Shown here in pieces: positions 1-6,279 of a stretch of 7,015 bases of DNA (position 1 is its first letter; each line of letters opens with the position of its first letter). This stretch comes from Thermoplasmata archaeon (GTDB taxonomy: Archaea; Thermoplasmatota; Thermoplasmata; UBA184). The notes below the pieces were generated by a model. The model was not told the origin of the DNA. It saw only the letters and a program-made list of their open reading frames with translations, and made no database searches. The DNA lies in NCBI GenBank assembly GCA_030064695.1, contig JASHYV010000098.1, forward strand, positions 1-7,015, written 5' to 3'. A program made the position numbers and the translations under genes.

Positions 1-1877
1 TGCTCGCGGTCACGCGGATCCTGAGGGAGAAGGGCGTCGTCGATCGGTTCGTCGAGTTCTTTGGCCCCGGCGTCGCCCACCTCTCGGTACCGGACCGGGC
101 GACCGTGTCCAACATGTGCCCCGAGTACGGGGCCACCGCGGCGCTCTTCCCGATCGACGAGGCGACGATCGCGTATCTCCGGGGGACCGGCCGCGACCCC
201 GCGGCCGTCGCCCGGGTCGAAGCGTATGCGAAGGCCACGGGTCTATGGGGCTCGCCCTCCCGGGGCGACCTCGAGTACGACGACGTCGTCGTCCTCGACC
301 TCGCCAGCATCCGCCCCACGATCGCAGGGCCGAGGAACCCGGACGAGAGCGTGGCGCTCGGCGACGCGCCCCTATCCTTCCAGAAGACGGTCGCCGCCTA
401 CCGAAACCAGCACCCGGCGAAGGCGATCGTCGGGTCTCCTCCGACGCCGCGGGTCGACGACGGGTCCGTCGTGATCGCGGCGATCACCAGTTGCACGAAC
501 ACCTCCAACCCCACGGTCATGGTCGGCGCCGGGATGATCGCCGAGAAGGCGCTCGAGCTCGGCCTTTCGGTCCCGCCGCACGTCAAGACCTCGCTCGCGC
601 CCGGTTCGAAGGTCGTGACCGCGTATCTCGACCGCGCCGGGCTGCTCGACCCGCTCGATCGGCTCGGCTTCTCGATCGTAGGATACGGGTGCACGACGTG
701 CATCGGCAACTCGGGGCCGCTGATCCCGGCCGTCTCCCAGCAGGTCCGGGACCGGGACCTGATCGTCGCGGCCGTGCTGAGCGGCAACCGGAACTTCGAG
801 GCCCGCATCAACAACGACACGCGGGCGGCCTACCTCGCCTCGCCCATGCTCGTCGTCGCCTTCGCGCTCGCGGGCCGGATCGATGTCGACCTCACGACGC
901 AGCCGCTCGGGCACCGGCCCGACGGCAGCCCGATCTTCCTGAAGGACCTCTGGCCGGATCCGACGGAGGTGCGGCGGCGCGTCGAGGCGAACCTCGACCC
1001 CGCGATGTTCGTCGAGAAGTACCGGGCGATCGAGATCGGGGACGCCCACTGGGAGTCGCTCGATCCGCCAAGCGGAGCGGAGTATCCCTGGGACCCCAAG
1101 TCGACCTACCTCGCCGAGGCGCCGTACCTTGCGCTTCCTCCCCCGTTCCTACCGAAAGCAGGTCTCCTCGTCGACGGGGCGCGGGCCCTTGTCGTCCTCG
1201 GGGACCGGGTGTCGACGGACCACATCTCCCCGGCGGGCGAGATCCCCGCGACCTCGCCGGCGGGCGAGTGGCTGATCGCGCACGGCGTCCCGGTGGCGGA
1301 GTTCAACACCTACGGCACCCGGCGGGGCCACCACGAGGTGATGATCCGCGGTACGTTTGCGAACGTGCGGCTCCGAAACGAACTCGCCGCCCCCGCAGAG
1401 GGCGGTGTGACCGTCCACCTCCCCGACGGCTCGCAGAGCTCCATCTTCGCCACCGCCGAGCGCTACCGTGGCGAACGGGTCCCCCTGATCGTGCTGGCGG
1501 GGAAGGGCTACGGCCAAGGGAGCTCGCGGGACTGGGCGGCGAAGGGCCCGCGGCTCCTCGGGGTGGGTGCCGTGATCGCCGAGGGGTTCGAGCGGATCCA
1601 CCGGTCGAACCTGATCGAGATGGGCGTGCTGCCGGTCACCTTCGCCGAGGGGAAAGGGTGGAAGGCGCTCGGCCTCACGGGCCGGGAGACCTTCCGCCTT
1701 CGGCTACCGACCGGCGAGCTCCAGCCCCGGGGGCCGATCGAGGTCACGGCGACGCGGGAGGACGGGAGCTCGACCGCCTTCGCTGCGCGCTGCGAGATCC
1801 ACTCCCCGACGGAGCTCGAGTACTATGCGGCCGGCGGCGTGCTGCCGTACGTGATGGAGCACCGGTTCGCGCGCTAG
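1..1877 (+). CDS. acnA: Aconitate hydratase (aconitase A type), C-terminal part, 5' end outside window
   Basis: Aconitase isomerises citrate to isocitrate through cis-aconitate in the TCA cycle, using a cytosolic [4Fe-4S] enzyme. The frame is open from base 3 and ends in TAG at 1875-1877, giving about 624 visible residues of the roughly 900 usual for this family, so the N-terminal third is missing. The entry segment (FFGPGV then NMCPEYGATAALFPID, about 60-165) is the conserved domain-2 block. The first cluster ligand lies in ITSCTNTSNP (Cys codon 492-494); the other two are in GYGCTTCIGNSGP (Cys codons 690-692 and 699-701). SGNRNFEARI follows near 780-810. The swivel domain starts near 1150 and carries DHISPAG (about 1219-1239) and the substrate-binding GQGSSRDWAAKGP block (about 1512-1550). 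The sequence fits the AcnA/IRP1 branch better than AcnB. No frameshift is seen. Its stop shares CTAG with the convergent methyltransferase stop. Confidence 0.96.
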   Translation, partial: LAVTRILREKGVVDRFVEFFGPGVAHLSVPDRATVSNMCPEYGATAALFPIDEATIAYLRGTGRDPAAVARVEAYAKATGLWGSPSRGDLEYDDVVVLDLASIRPTIAGPRNPDESVALGDAPLSFQKTVAAYRNQHPAKAIVGSPPTPRVDDGSVVIAAITSCTNTSNPTVMVGAGMIAEKALELGLSVPPHVKTSLAPGSKVVTAYLDRAGLLDPLDRLGFSIVGYGCTTCIGNSGPLIPAVSQQVRDRDLIVAAVLSGNRNFEARINNDTRAAYLASPMLVVAFALAGRIDVDLTTQPLGHRPDGSPIFLKDLWPDPTEVRRRVEANLDPAMFVEKYRAIEIGDAHWESLDPPSGAEYPWDPKSTYLAEAPYLALPPPFLPKAGLLVDGARALVVLGDRVSTDHISPAGEIPATSPAGEWLIAHGVPVAEFNTYGTRRGHHEVMIRGTFANVRLRNELAAPAEGGVTVHLPDGSQSSIFATAERYRGERVPLIVLAGKGYGQGSSRDWAAKGPRLLGVGAVIAEGFERIHRSNLIEMGVLPVTFAEGKGWKALGLTGRETFRLRLPTGELQPRGPIEVTATREDGSSTAFAARCEIHSPTELEYYAAGGVLPYVMEHRFAR

Positions 1878-2653
1878 GCGGCCGCCGGGGGCGAGCGCCA
1901 GGCGGCCAGCGCCTCGATCCGCCGGAACGTGAACGTCCGATCCCCGACCTCGCGCCGGACCTCCTCGACCGCCCGGGCCAGCGCCTCGGGCGGGACGTCG
2001 AGGACGTGGCGGCTCGCGCGTCGGGCCATCATGTCGAGCATCCGGGCGACCGGCTCGGTGACCGTCCGGTCCGCGAGCACCACGAGCTCGTCCGGCGGGA
2101 ACGACGCGAGCAGCTCCCGCTCCCGTCGGTGCGGCCACCCTCGTCCGCGACCCGAGACCTCGTAGCCCTGGGCCCGCAGGATCTCGAAGACGCGGCGCCG
2201 GGCGCCCCAGCCCTCGGCGCGTTCGGGCTCGTCGCCCGTTCCCGGACGCACGAGCCCGTAGACGCCCTTCGGGGCGGCGCGGGCCGCCTCCGCGATCGCC
2301 CGCGCCGGCTCGTCGAGCACGTGCAGGACGTGGACGAAGATCGCCGCGTCGAACGCGCCTTCCTTGAAGGGGAGCCGGTACGCGCTGCCGCGGACCAGGC
2401 GCGAGAGCCCCTTCGCCCGGGCCCTCGACAGCATCCCTCGGGCGGCATCGACGCCGGTCACCCGCAGCCCGGTGTCGGCGAGCGGCACCGCGACCCGTCC
2501 GGTGCCGACCCCGACCTCCAGGAGGTCCCGGACGCCATGCGCCCGGAGCACGCGGACGATCCCGAGCACCGTCTCGGGCTCGAGCGGCGGTCGGGTCGCG
2601 TCGTACTCGGGCGAGATCTGGTCGAACTGCCGGGCGGCGTCGGGAAGAGGCAT
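1874..2653 (-). CDS. Class I SAM-dependent methyltransferase (UbiE/Methyltransf_11-like), 259 aa
   Basis: Predicted soluble methyltransferase transferring a methyl group from S-adenosylmethionine; the acceptor is unknown. A Rossmann-type domain fills about residues 1-135. Motif I is DLLEVGVGTGR (43-53), the acidic end of strand 2 is in VTGVDAARGML (65-75), and motif II/III is YRLPFKEGAFDAAI followed by HVLHVLDEP (about 92-116). The C-terminal half (140-259) is Arg-rich with a central PPDELVVLADR stretch and no motif I recognise; it may form the acceptor-binding cap. The ATG at 2653-2651 is well supported by a Shine-Dalgarno-like GAGGAG just upstream on this strand (2657-2662), with four bases between. 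It is convergent with aconitase and divergent from the YCII-VOC gene. Family assignment is firm. Small-molecule, quinone or arsenite targets cannot be told apart; no cysteine motif suggests arsenite. Confidence 0.9.
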   Translation of the reverse strand: MPLPDAARQFDQISPEYDATRPPLEPETVLGIVRVLRAHGVRDLLEVGVGTGRVAVPLADTGLRVTGVDAARGMLSRARAKGLSRLVRGSAYRLPFKEGAFDAAIFVHVLHVLDEPARAIAEAARAAPKGVYGLVRPGTGDEPERAEGWGARRRVFEILRAQGYEVSGRGRGWPHRRERELLASFPPDELVVLADRTVTEPVARMLDMMARRASRHVLDVPPEALARAVEEVRREVGDRTFTFRRIEALAAWRSPPAAA

Positions 2654-2656
2654 GGA

Positions 2657-2662
2657 ACTCCT
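2657..2662 (-). promoter_or_regulatory. Shine-Dalgarno site of the methyltransferase gene
   Basis: On the minus strand GAGGAG precedes the ATG (2653-2651) by four bases. It fixes the methyltransferase start and implies that this transcript has a 5' leader, unlike its divergent neighbour. Confidence 0.65.
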
Positions 2663-2715
2663 CGGCCCCGAGTCCGCGCTCCCTCTTCCCCTTGTCCCCG
2701 TCGGGGCCGGCGGGG

Positions 2716-2723
2716 GATATCTA
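2716..2723. promoter_or_regulatory. Candidate shared TATA-like element of two divergent genes
   Basis: GATATCTA is the only AT-rich stretch in the 98 bases between the divergent starts at 2653 and 2752. Its GATATC core is self-complementary, so it could seat TBP in either direction. Read rightward, the usual 25-27 base spacing puts transcription start near 2745, leaving a leader of only a few bases before the ATG at 2752. Read leftward, it puts the start near 2692, leaving about 39 bases that contain the GAGGAG site. This is inference from spacing; the match to an archaeal TATA consensus is modest. Confidence 0.4.
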
Positions 2724-2751
2724 CCTCTGGCGCCCTCGTCGACCGCTGTCG

Positions 2752-3513
2752 ATGCCGCGCAAGCGCCGAGGGGCTCGGAAGCGCCGCCGCTTCTATCTGC
2801 GGATCGCCCGGTGGTCCGCGGCGCCCGACTTCGATCTCCCGAGCCCGCGCCGGGTGGACGAGTTCGTGGAACCGCTCGACCGCGTCGGGCGGCTCGTCGC
2901 GCACGGGGAGCTCCGGGAGCCGCCGGGCGACCTGCTCGTGTTCATGGCCGCCGATGCGGCGGAGGTGGGACGTCTCCTTCGGCGGGATCCGTTCGCCCAG
3001 CTTCCGGGCGCGGACTACCAGGTGCTCGCCTGGTCCCCGAGCCGGACCGGCACCGGCGTGGCCATCGAGCCGGCGCCGGCGCTCGGATCCGGCCGGCTGA
3101 CGCAGTTGCAACGGGTGCCGGTGGTCGTGAGCGACCAGGCCCGCGCGCTCTCGTGGTATCGCGACGTGCTCGGGCTCACCGTCGTCGCCGAGGACCCGGA
3201 CTCCCAGTACGTCGAGCTCTCCCTCGGACCGGGCGCGGTGGCGATCTCCCTGATCGCGCCCCGTCCGGAGTGGGGCGAGCCGACGTACACCGAGACGCGT
3301 CGACGTCTCGGGGCGGTCACCGGGATCGCGTTCCAGACGGACAGCGTGGAGGCGCTCGCCCTCCGGCTCCGCCACGCGGGGGCGCGGATCACCCGGGGCA
3401 TCGAGGAGCAGCCGTGGGGCGAGCGGACGATCCAGTTCACGGACCCGGACGGCAACGAGTTCCTCGCCTTCGACCGACGTCCGGTCCGCGTCGCCGAGGC
3501 CGCGTCGGAGTAG
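2752..3513 (+). CDS. YCII-like domain fused to VOC (glyoxalase/bleomycin-resistance fold) domain, 253 aa
   Basis: Two-domain cytosolic protein of unknown substrate. Residues 1-13 are strongly basic (MPRKRRGARKRRR). Residues about 12-96 resemble the YCII dimeric alpha-beta barrel: strand RFYLRIAR, helix near 34-46, then GRLVAHGELREPPGDLLVF, helix AAEVGRLLRRDPF and strand YQVLAW. The DP of RRDPF matches the conserved YCII Asp, but the usual His in the first helix seems absent. Residues 116-242 form a VOC domain with the hallmarks VVVSDQARALSWYRDVLGL (124-142), YVELSLG, GIAFQTDSVEALALRLRHAGA (191-211), PWGER and FTDPDGNEF (229-237). Glu155 and Glu236 sit where VOC metal ligands often are, but Arg121 occupies the usual first-strand His position, so metal binding is doubtful. 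ATG 2752 was chosen because a TATA-like element lies about 30 bases upstream; an in-frame TTG at 2692 would add 20 residues. VOC assignment is firm, YCII probable. Confidence 0.85.
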   Translation: MPRKRRGARKRRRFYLRIARWSAAPDFDLPSPRRVDEFVEPLDRVGRLVAHGELREPPGDLLVFMAADAAEVGRLLRRDPFAQLPGADYQVLAWSPSRTGTGVAIEPAPALGSGRLTQLQRVPVVVSDQARALSWYRDVLGLTVVAEDPDSQYVELSLGPGAVAISLIAPRPEWGEPTYTETRRRLGAVTGIAFQTDSVEALALRLRHAGARITRGIEEQPWGERTIQFTDPDGNEFLAFDRRPVRVAEAASE

Positions 3514-3550
3514 ATCGGCCCGGTTCGAACGCTGAGCTCATCTAGACGTC

Positions 3551-3563
3551 GCGGCTGGGCCGC
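3551..3563 (+). other. Small inverted repeat before the ABC operon (GCGGC-TGG-GCCGC)
   Basis: Perfect 5-base arms with a 3-base loop, ending 9 bases before the GTG of the ATPase gene in the 59-base gap after the YCII-VOC gene. It could be an mRNA hairpin, an operator, or chance in GC-rich DNA. No convincing TATA box is seen in the gap (only a weak CATCTAG near 3539-3545), so read-through from the upstream gene is possible. Confidence 0.3.
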
Positions 3564-3572
3564 GCATTAACT

Positions 3573-4388
3573 GTGTCTTCCTCGTCGGCCCCGCCCGTAC
3601 TCGTCACGGAGGCGCTGTCGCGCCAGTTCGGCACGTTCACCGCCCTCGAGCCGCTCTCGATCTCGGTCGATGCCGGCGAGATCTTCGGCCTCATCGGTCC
3701 CAACGGGGCCGGGAAGACCACGACGCTGAAGATGCTCACGACGCTGCTTCCTCCGAGCTCGGGGACGGCGAAGATCGCCGGCTACGACATCGTGCGTGAG
3801 CCCGCCAGCGTCCGGCGGAACATCGGCTACGTTCCGCAGCTCATCTCCGCCGATGCCCAGATCACCGGCTACGAGAACCTGTGGGTCTTCGCGCGCCTCT
3901 ACCTGATCCCGCGCGAGGAGCGGGACGCCCGGATCCGCGCCGCGCTCGACTTCATGGGATTGACCTCGGTCGCGGACGAGGCGGTGAAGAACTACTCGGG
4001 CGGCATGATCCGCCGCCTCGAGATCGCGCAGGCGCTGCTCCACCGGCCGTCCGTGCTGTTCCTCGACGAACCGACCGTCGGCCTCGACCCCCTCGCCCGC
4101 GACGTGGTCTGGGAGCAGATCGAGCGGTTGCGCACGGAGTACGGCACGGCGGTGCTGCTCACGACCCACTTCATGGCCGAGGCGGACCGCCTCTGCGAGC
4201 GGATCGGCGTCCTGCATCGGGGCCGGTTGGTGGCGTTGGGGGCGCCGGCGGAGCTGAAGTCGTCGATCGGCACGCCGAACGCGTCGCTGGAGGACGTCTT
4301 CGCCCACTACGCGGGCGGCGAGGTGGAGGCGAGCGGGAACTACCGCGAGACCGGGAGGTTGCGACGTGTCGCAGTACGCCTCGAGTAG
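3573..4388 (+). CDS. ABC-2 type exporter, ATP-binding subunit (DrrA-like), 271 aa
   Basis: Nucleotide-binding subunit that hydrolyses ATP at the cytoplasmic face to drive the permease encoded next. All ABC motifs are present: Walker A GPNGAGKT (42-49), Q-loop Gln89 in YVPQ, signature YSGGM (141-145, the common variant of LSGGQ in this subfamily), Walker B VLFLDEP (161-167), D-loop GLDP and switch His199 in TTHF. The C-terminal SLEDVFAHYAGG (238-249) is typical of DrrA/NodI-type ATPases of drug, lipid or polysaccharide exporters. The start is GTG at 3573; no ATG lies upstream in frame before the stop at 3543, and there is no clear Shine-Dalgarno site. Length is slightly short of the roughly 300 residues common in DrrA, with a short tail after residue 249. 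The last 23 bases overlap the permease gene. The substrate cannot be inferred. Confidence 0.94.
   Translation: MSSSSAPPVLVTEALSRQFGTFTALEPLSISVDAGEIFGLIGPNGAGKTTTLKMLTTLLPPSSGTAKIAGYDIVREPASVRRNIGYVPQLISADAQITGYENLWVFARLYLIPREERDARIRAALDFMGLTSVADEAVKNYSGGMIRRLEIAQALLHRPSVLFLDEPTVGLDPLARDVVWEQIERLRTEYGTAVLLTTHFMAEADRLCERIGVLHRGRLVALGAPAELKSSIGTPNASLEDVFAHYAGGEVEASGNYRETGRLRRVAVRLE
4354..4358 (+). promoter_or_regulatory. Shine-Dalgarno site deciding the permease start
   Basis: GGAGG lies inside the end of the ATPase gene, seven bases before the GTG at 4366. It supports that GTG as the permease start and hence the 23-base overlap and translational coupling. Confidence 0.75.
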
Positions 4389-5199
4389 CGGTCGGACCGG
4401 GGCGGAACGACCGCACGGAGCCGGGGTGATCCGAGCGGCGTTCACCCAGGGGGTCGCCATCGTGGGCCTCGAGGCCCGCAAGCTGCGCCACGACCCGTCC
4501 GAGCTCCTGTTGCGGGCCGTGCAGCCCGCCCTCTGGCTCGTCATCTTCGGGGGCGTCTTCTCGACGATCCACGCGATCCCGACCGGCCCGTACACCTACC
4601 TGCAGTTCCTCACGCCCGGGATCCTCGCGCAGAGCGTCCTGTTCATCGCGATCTTCTACGGCATCGCCTCGATCCGCGAGCGGGAGCTCGGGATCATCAC
4701 GAAGTTCCTCGTGAGCCCCGCGCCGCGCGTGCTCCTGGTCGGGGCCCGCGGGCTCTCCGCGAGCATGCGGGGCCTCTCCCAGGCGCTGATCGTGCTCCTC
4801 CTCGCCACCGCGCTCGGGGTCGCGCTCAACTGGAGCCCGCTCGCTCTGGTGGGCCTGGTCTTCACGATCATCCTGGGCTCGGTCGTCTTCTCGACGCTCT
4901 CGATGATCATCGCGAGCCTCGTGAAGACGCAGGAGCGCTTCCTTGGGATCGGGCAGCTGCTCACGATGCCGCTCTTCTTCGCGAGCAACGCGATCTATCC
5001 GATCTCGATCATGCCGAAGTGGCTGCAGCCGCTCGCGTACGCGAACCCGCTCACCTACCTCGTGGACGCGCTGCGGAACCTGATGCTCCCGACGCCGGGC
5101 GGCCTCTTCCCGCTCTGGGTCGACCTCCTCGTGCTGTTCGGCGTCGCGATCGGCTTCATCGCGATCGAGGCCCGTCTCTATCCCCGAATGGCCCAGTGA
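4366..5199 (+). CDS. ABC-2 type exporter, permease subunit (DrrB-like), 277 aa
   Basis: Membrane subunit of the exporter, partner of the preceding ATPase. About six hydrophobic segments are visible: roughly 53-68, 81-101, 123-150, 158-186, 192-214 and 249-268. The ABC-2 pattern is clear: an amphipathic N-terminal stretch (21-50) with EARKLRHDP, FLTPGILAQSVLF in TM2, the cytoplasmic loop IRERELGIITKFLVSPAPR (103-121) that couples to the ATPase, and the C-terminal half with FFASNAIYPI, MPKWLQPLAYANPLTYLVDALRNLM (216-240) before the last helix. The first 20 residues are polar and could be dispensable, but the Shine-Dalgarno site before GTG 4366 supports this start. Length is normal for DrrB-type proteins. 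The gene ends in TGA (5197-5199), 33 bases from the convergent SRPBCC gene. Drug, lipid or glycolipid export are all possible. Confidence 0.93.
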   Translation: MSQYASSSGRTGAERPHGAGVIRAAFTQGVAIVGLEARKLRHDPSELLLRAVQPALWLVIFGGVFSTIHAIPTGPYTYLQFLTPGILAQSVLFIAIFYGIASIRERELGIITKFLVSPAPRVLLVGARGLSASMRGLSQALIVLLLATALGVALNWSPLALVGLVFTIILGSVVFSTLSMIIASLVKTQERFLGIGQLLTMPLFFASNAIYPISIMPKWLQPLAYANPLTYLVDALRNLMLPTPGGLFPLWVDLLVLFGVAIGFIAIEARLYPRMAQ

Positions 5200-5219
5200 C
5201 GGGGGACCGCGCGCCCCCG
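5200..5219. terminator. GC-rich hairpin between convergent genes
   Basis: CGGGGG and CCCCCG form perfect 6-base arms around an 8-base loop, starting immediately after the permease stop codon and before the convergent SRPBCC stop. The position suits a bidirectional transcription end. There is no T-run, which archaeal termination normally needs, so this may be only an RNA 3'-end structure. Confidence 0.35.
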
Positions 5220-5232
5220 CGAGCGGCGGCCG

Positions 5233-5766
5233 CTAGCGGGGCCCCTCGGGAACCCGAGCCGCTCGGGCCCACGGAACTTCCGGCAGCGGTCGACCGTCGA
5301 GCGAGGCGGCGAGGCGGGCGAGCAGCGCGGACAGGCCCCGCACGAAGATCTCGGCCCGCGCCCGGGACAGTCGCCGATGGGTCAGCACCAGGAGCGTCCC
5401 CCCCGGGGCCGGACTGAGTTCGTAGCGCACGACCGACGCCTCGCCCTCCGGCTGACGCGGGCCCGGAGCAAGGTTCCACTCGTACTCGTAGACCCGAGGA
5501 GGGTTCCATTCGAGCACCTGCCCGGTCGCCACGAGACCGCCCGGATGCTCCATCTCGATCCTCCCACCCCGCACGTCCTCCCGACGCACGTGGGCCATCG
5601 ACCACACCTCGATCTGCTTCGGGTCGGTGATCGCCGCCCATACCTCCTCAATCGGATGGCGGAGGAGTCGGCGGAACGTGAGGGCGGCCCCCGCCCCCTC
5701 GGGCTCGAGCGCTCCGGGGCCGTCGACCGAGCCCGGACCCCCCCTACCCTCCGGCCCAACGGTCAT
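5233..5766 (-). CDS. SRPBCC / AHSA1-like (START-fold) protein, 177 aa
   Basis: Member of the helix-grip SRPBCC superfamily, which forms a deep hydrophobic ligand pocket; ligand and role are unknown. Residues about 30-155 carry the family pattern: LTFRRLLRHPIEEVWAAITDPKQIEVW (29-55), then GGRIEMEHPGGL (68-79), TGQVLEWNPPRVYEYEW (81-97), RYELSPAPGGTLLVLTH (114-130) and a long C-terminal helix near 134-155. Residues 1-28 are a Gly/Pro-rich extension unlike the fold core. The ATG (5766-5764) overlaps the ArsR-family stop as ATGA, and no later Met lies before the fold core, so this start is favoured; expression by translational coupling is likely. ArsR plus AHSA1-like pairs are common in bacteria and archaea, and the partner usually senses or handles an unidentified small molecule. 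Stop is TAG at 5235-5233, inside a 10-base palindrome (5230-5239). Confidence 0.88.
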   Translation of the reverse strand: MTVGPEGRGGPGSVDGPGALEPEGAGAALTFRRLLRHPIEEVWAAITDPKQIEVWSMAHVRREDVRGGRIEMEHPGGLVATGQVLEWNPPRVYEYEWNLAPGPRQPEGEASVVRYELSPAPGGTLLVLTHRRLSRARAEIFVRGLSALLARLAASLDGRPLPEVPWARAARVPEGPR

Positions 5767-6098
5767 GGCCGGCGCCCCGATCCGCCCGGTCTCCGGGAGT
5801 CGAGGTAAGCCTCGAGCGAGTCGAGTTCGGTCTGCCACAGGCCGCGGTACTTGGCGATCCAGGCGTCCACCTCGGCGAGCCGCTCGGAGCGGAGGGAGTA
5901 GTAGCGGTGCCTCCGTTCGCGACGCACCCGGACCAGCCCCGCCTCGCGGAGCACGCGGAGATGGCGCGACATCCCCGGCTGGCTCAGGTGCGGGAACGCG
6001 CGCCCCAGCTCGCCCGCAGCCCGCTCCCGCCGGGAGAGGAGATCGAGCACCTGACGTCGCGTAGGGTCCGCCAGCGCGGAGAACACGTCCCGTTGCAT
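5763..6098 (-). CDS. ArsR-family winged-helix transcriptional regulator, 111 aa
   Basis: DNA-binding repressor, presumably dimeric. The N-terminal MQRDVFSALADPTRRQVLDLL (1-21) is the classic ArsR opening; residues 27-37 form the first HTH helix, LSQPGMSRHLRVLREAGLV (38-56) the recognition helix and linker, and VRRERRHRYYSL (58-69) the wing. The C-terminal helix (72-100) likely dimerises. The protein contains no cysteine at all, so the thiolate As/Cd site of metal-sensing ArsR proteins is absent; it resembles the metal-independent ArsR proteins found with AHSA1-like partners. The ATG (6098-6096) lies about 30 bases after a TATA-like TAATTAA, so the transcript is probably leaderless. A perfect inverted repeat sits between TATA box and start codon, consistent with autorepression. 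Downstream it overlaps the SRPBCC gene by ATGA. Confidence 0.93.
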   Translation of the reverse strand: MQRDVFSALADPTRRQVLDLLSRRERAAGELGRAFPHLSQPGMSRHLRVLREAGLVRVRRERRHRYYSLRSERLAEVDAWIAKYRGLWQTELDSLEAYLDSRRPGGSGRRP

Positions 6099-6114
6099 GA
6101 CGGAGCACTAGACA

Positions 6115-6127
6115 TAACCGCAGGTTA
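6115..6127 (-). promoter_or_regulatory. Candidate operator of the ArsR-SRPBCC operon
   Basis: TAACC-GCA-GGTTA is a perfect inverted repeat (5-base arms, 3-base spacer) that touches the TATA-like box and ends about 17 bases before the ATG. A dimeric regulator bound here would block TFB or RNA polymerase, and the ArsR-family product is the obvious candidate. The arms are short, so this is inference. Confidence 0.5.
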
Positions 6128-6137
6128 ATTACTTCCG
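6125..6137 (-). promoter_or_regulatory. TATA box and BRE-like promoter of the ArsR-SRPBCC operon
   Basis: Read on the minus strand, purine-rich CGGAAG is followed by TAATTAA. The box centre is about 30 bases from the ATG at 6098, placing transcription start within a few bases of the start codon. This spacing is typical of leaderless archaeal genes. Confidence 0.6.
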
Positions 6138-6215
6138 CGAACCGCCCGACCCGGTCGAACGATCTCTCCCAGTGCTTGACGGAGGCGAGCCCGGCGCCGG
6201 TCGGCCTCTCCCCGT

Positions 6216-6235
6216 ACAATATATACCAATATTGT
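6216..6235 (+). promoter_or_regulatory. TATA box enclosed in a perfect inverted repeat (promoter and operator of the AhpD-like gene)
   Basis: ACAATAT (6216-6222) and ATATTGT (6229-6235) are exact reverse complements separated by six bases. The TATA core TATATA is at 6220-6225. Expected transcription start is near 6249-6250, giving a leader of about 30 bases before the ATG at 6280. A regulator bound to the repeat would compete directly with TBP (repression). The region is strikingly AT-rich against its surroundings. Which protein binds is unknown; the ArsR-family neighbour is one candidate, though its own putative operator has a different sequence. Confidence 0.6.
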
Positions 6236-6279
6236 TATGCGTATGCTGAGGGAGGGAACGCACTCCACTGCGTAGTACG

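Noticed and set aside
372..1049. Minus-strand open frame of 225 codons inside aconitase
   Set aside because: Fully antisense to well-conserved aconitase motifs, with no recognisable domain or initiation signal.
116..3100. Very long plus-strand open frame (994 codons) crossing aconitase, the methyltransferase and beyond
   Set aside because: It is out of frame with aconitase and antisense to the methyltransferase, is Arg/Pro/Gly/Ala-rich without any domain, and is a by-product of GC-rich codon usage.
2364..3545. Plus-strand open frame of 393 codons across the methyltransferase and YCII-VOC genes
   Set aside because: It runs out of frame with the YCII-VOC gene and antisense to the methyltransferase; low-complexity Arg/Gly/Pro composition.
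5230..5239. CCGCTAGCGG palindrome at the SRPBCC stop codon as a regulatory site
   Set aside because: Ten-base GC-rich palindromes are easily found by chance here and the position, at the end of a gene, suggests no regulatory role.
5767..6219. In-frame upstream extension of the SRPBCC gene as a longer 328-codon protein
   Set aside because: The extension overlaps the whole ArsR-family gene in another frame and has no domain; the ATGA overlap at 5763-5766 gives a natural start.
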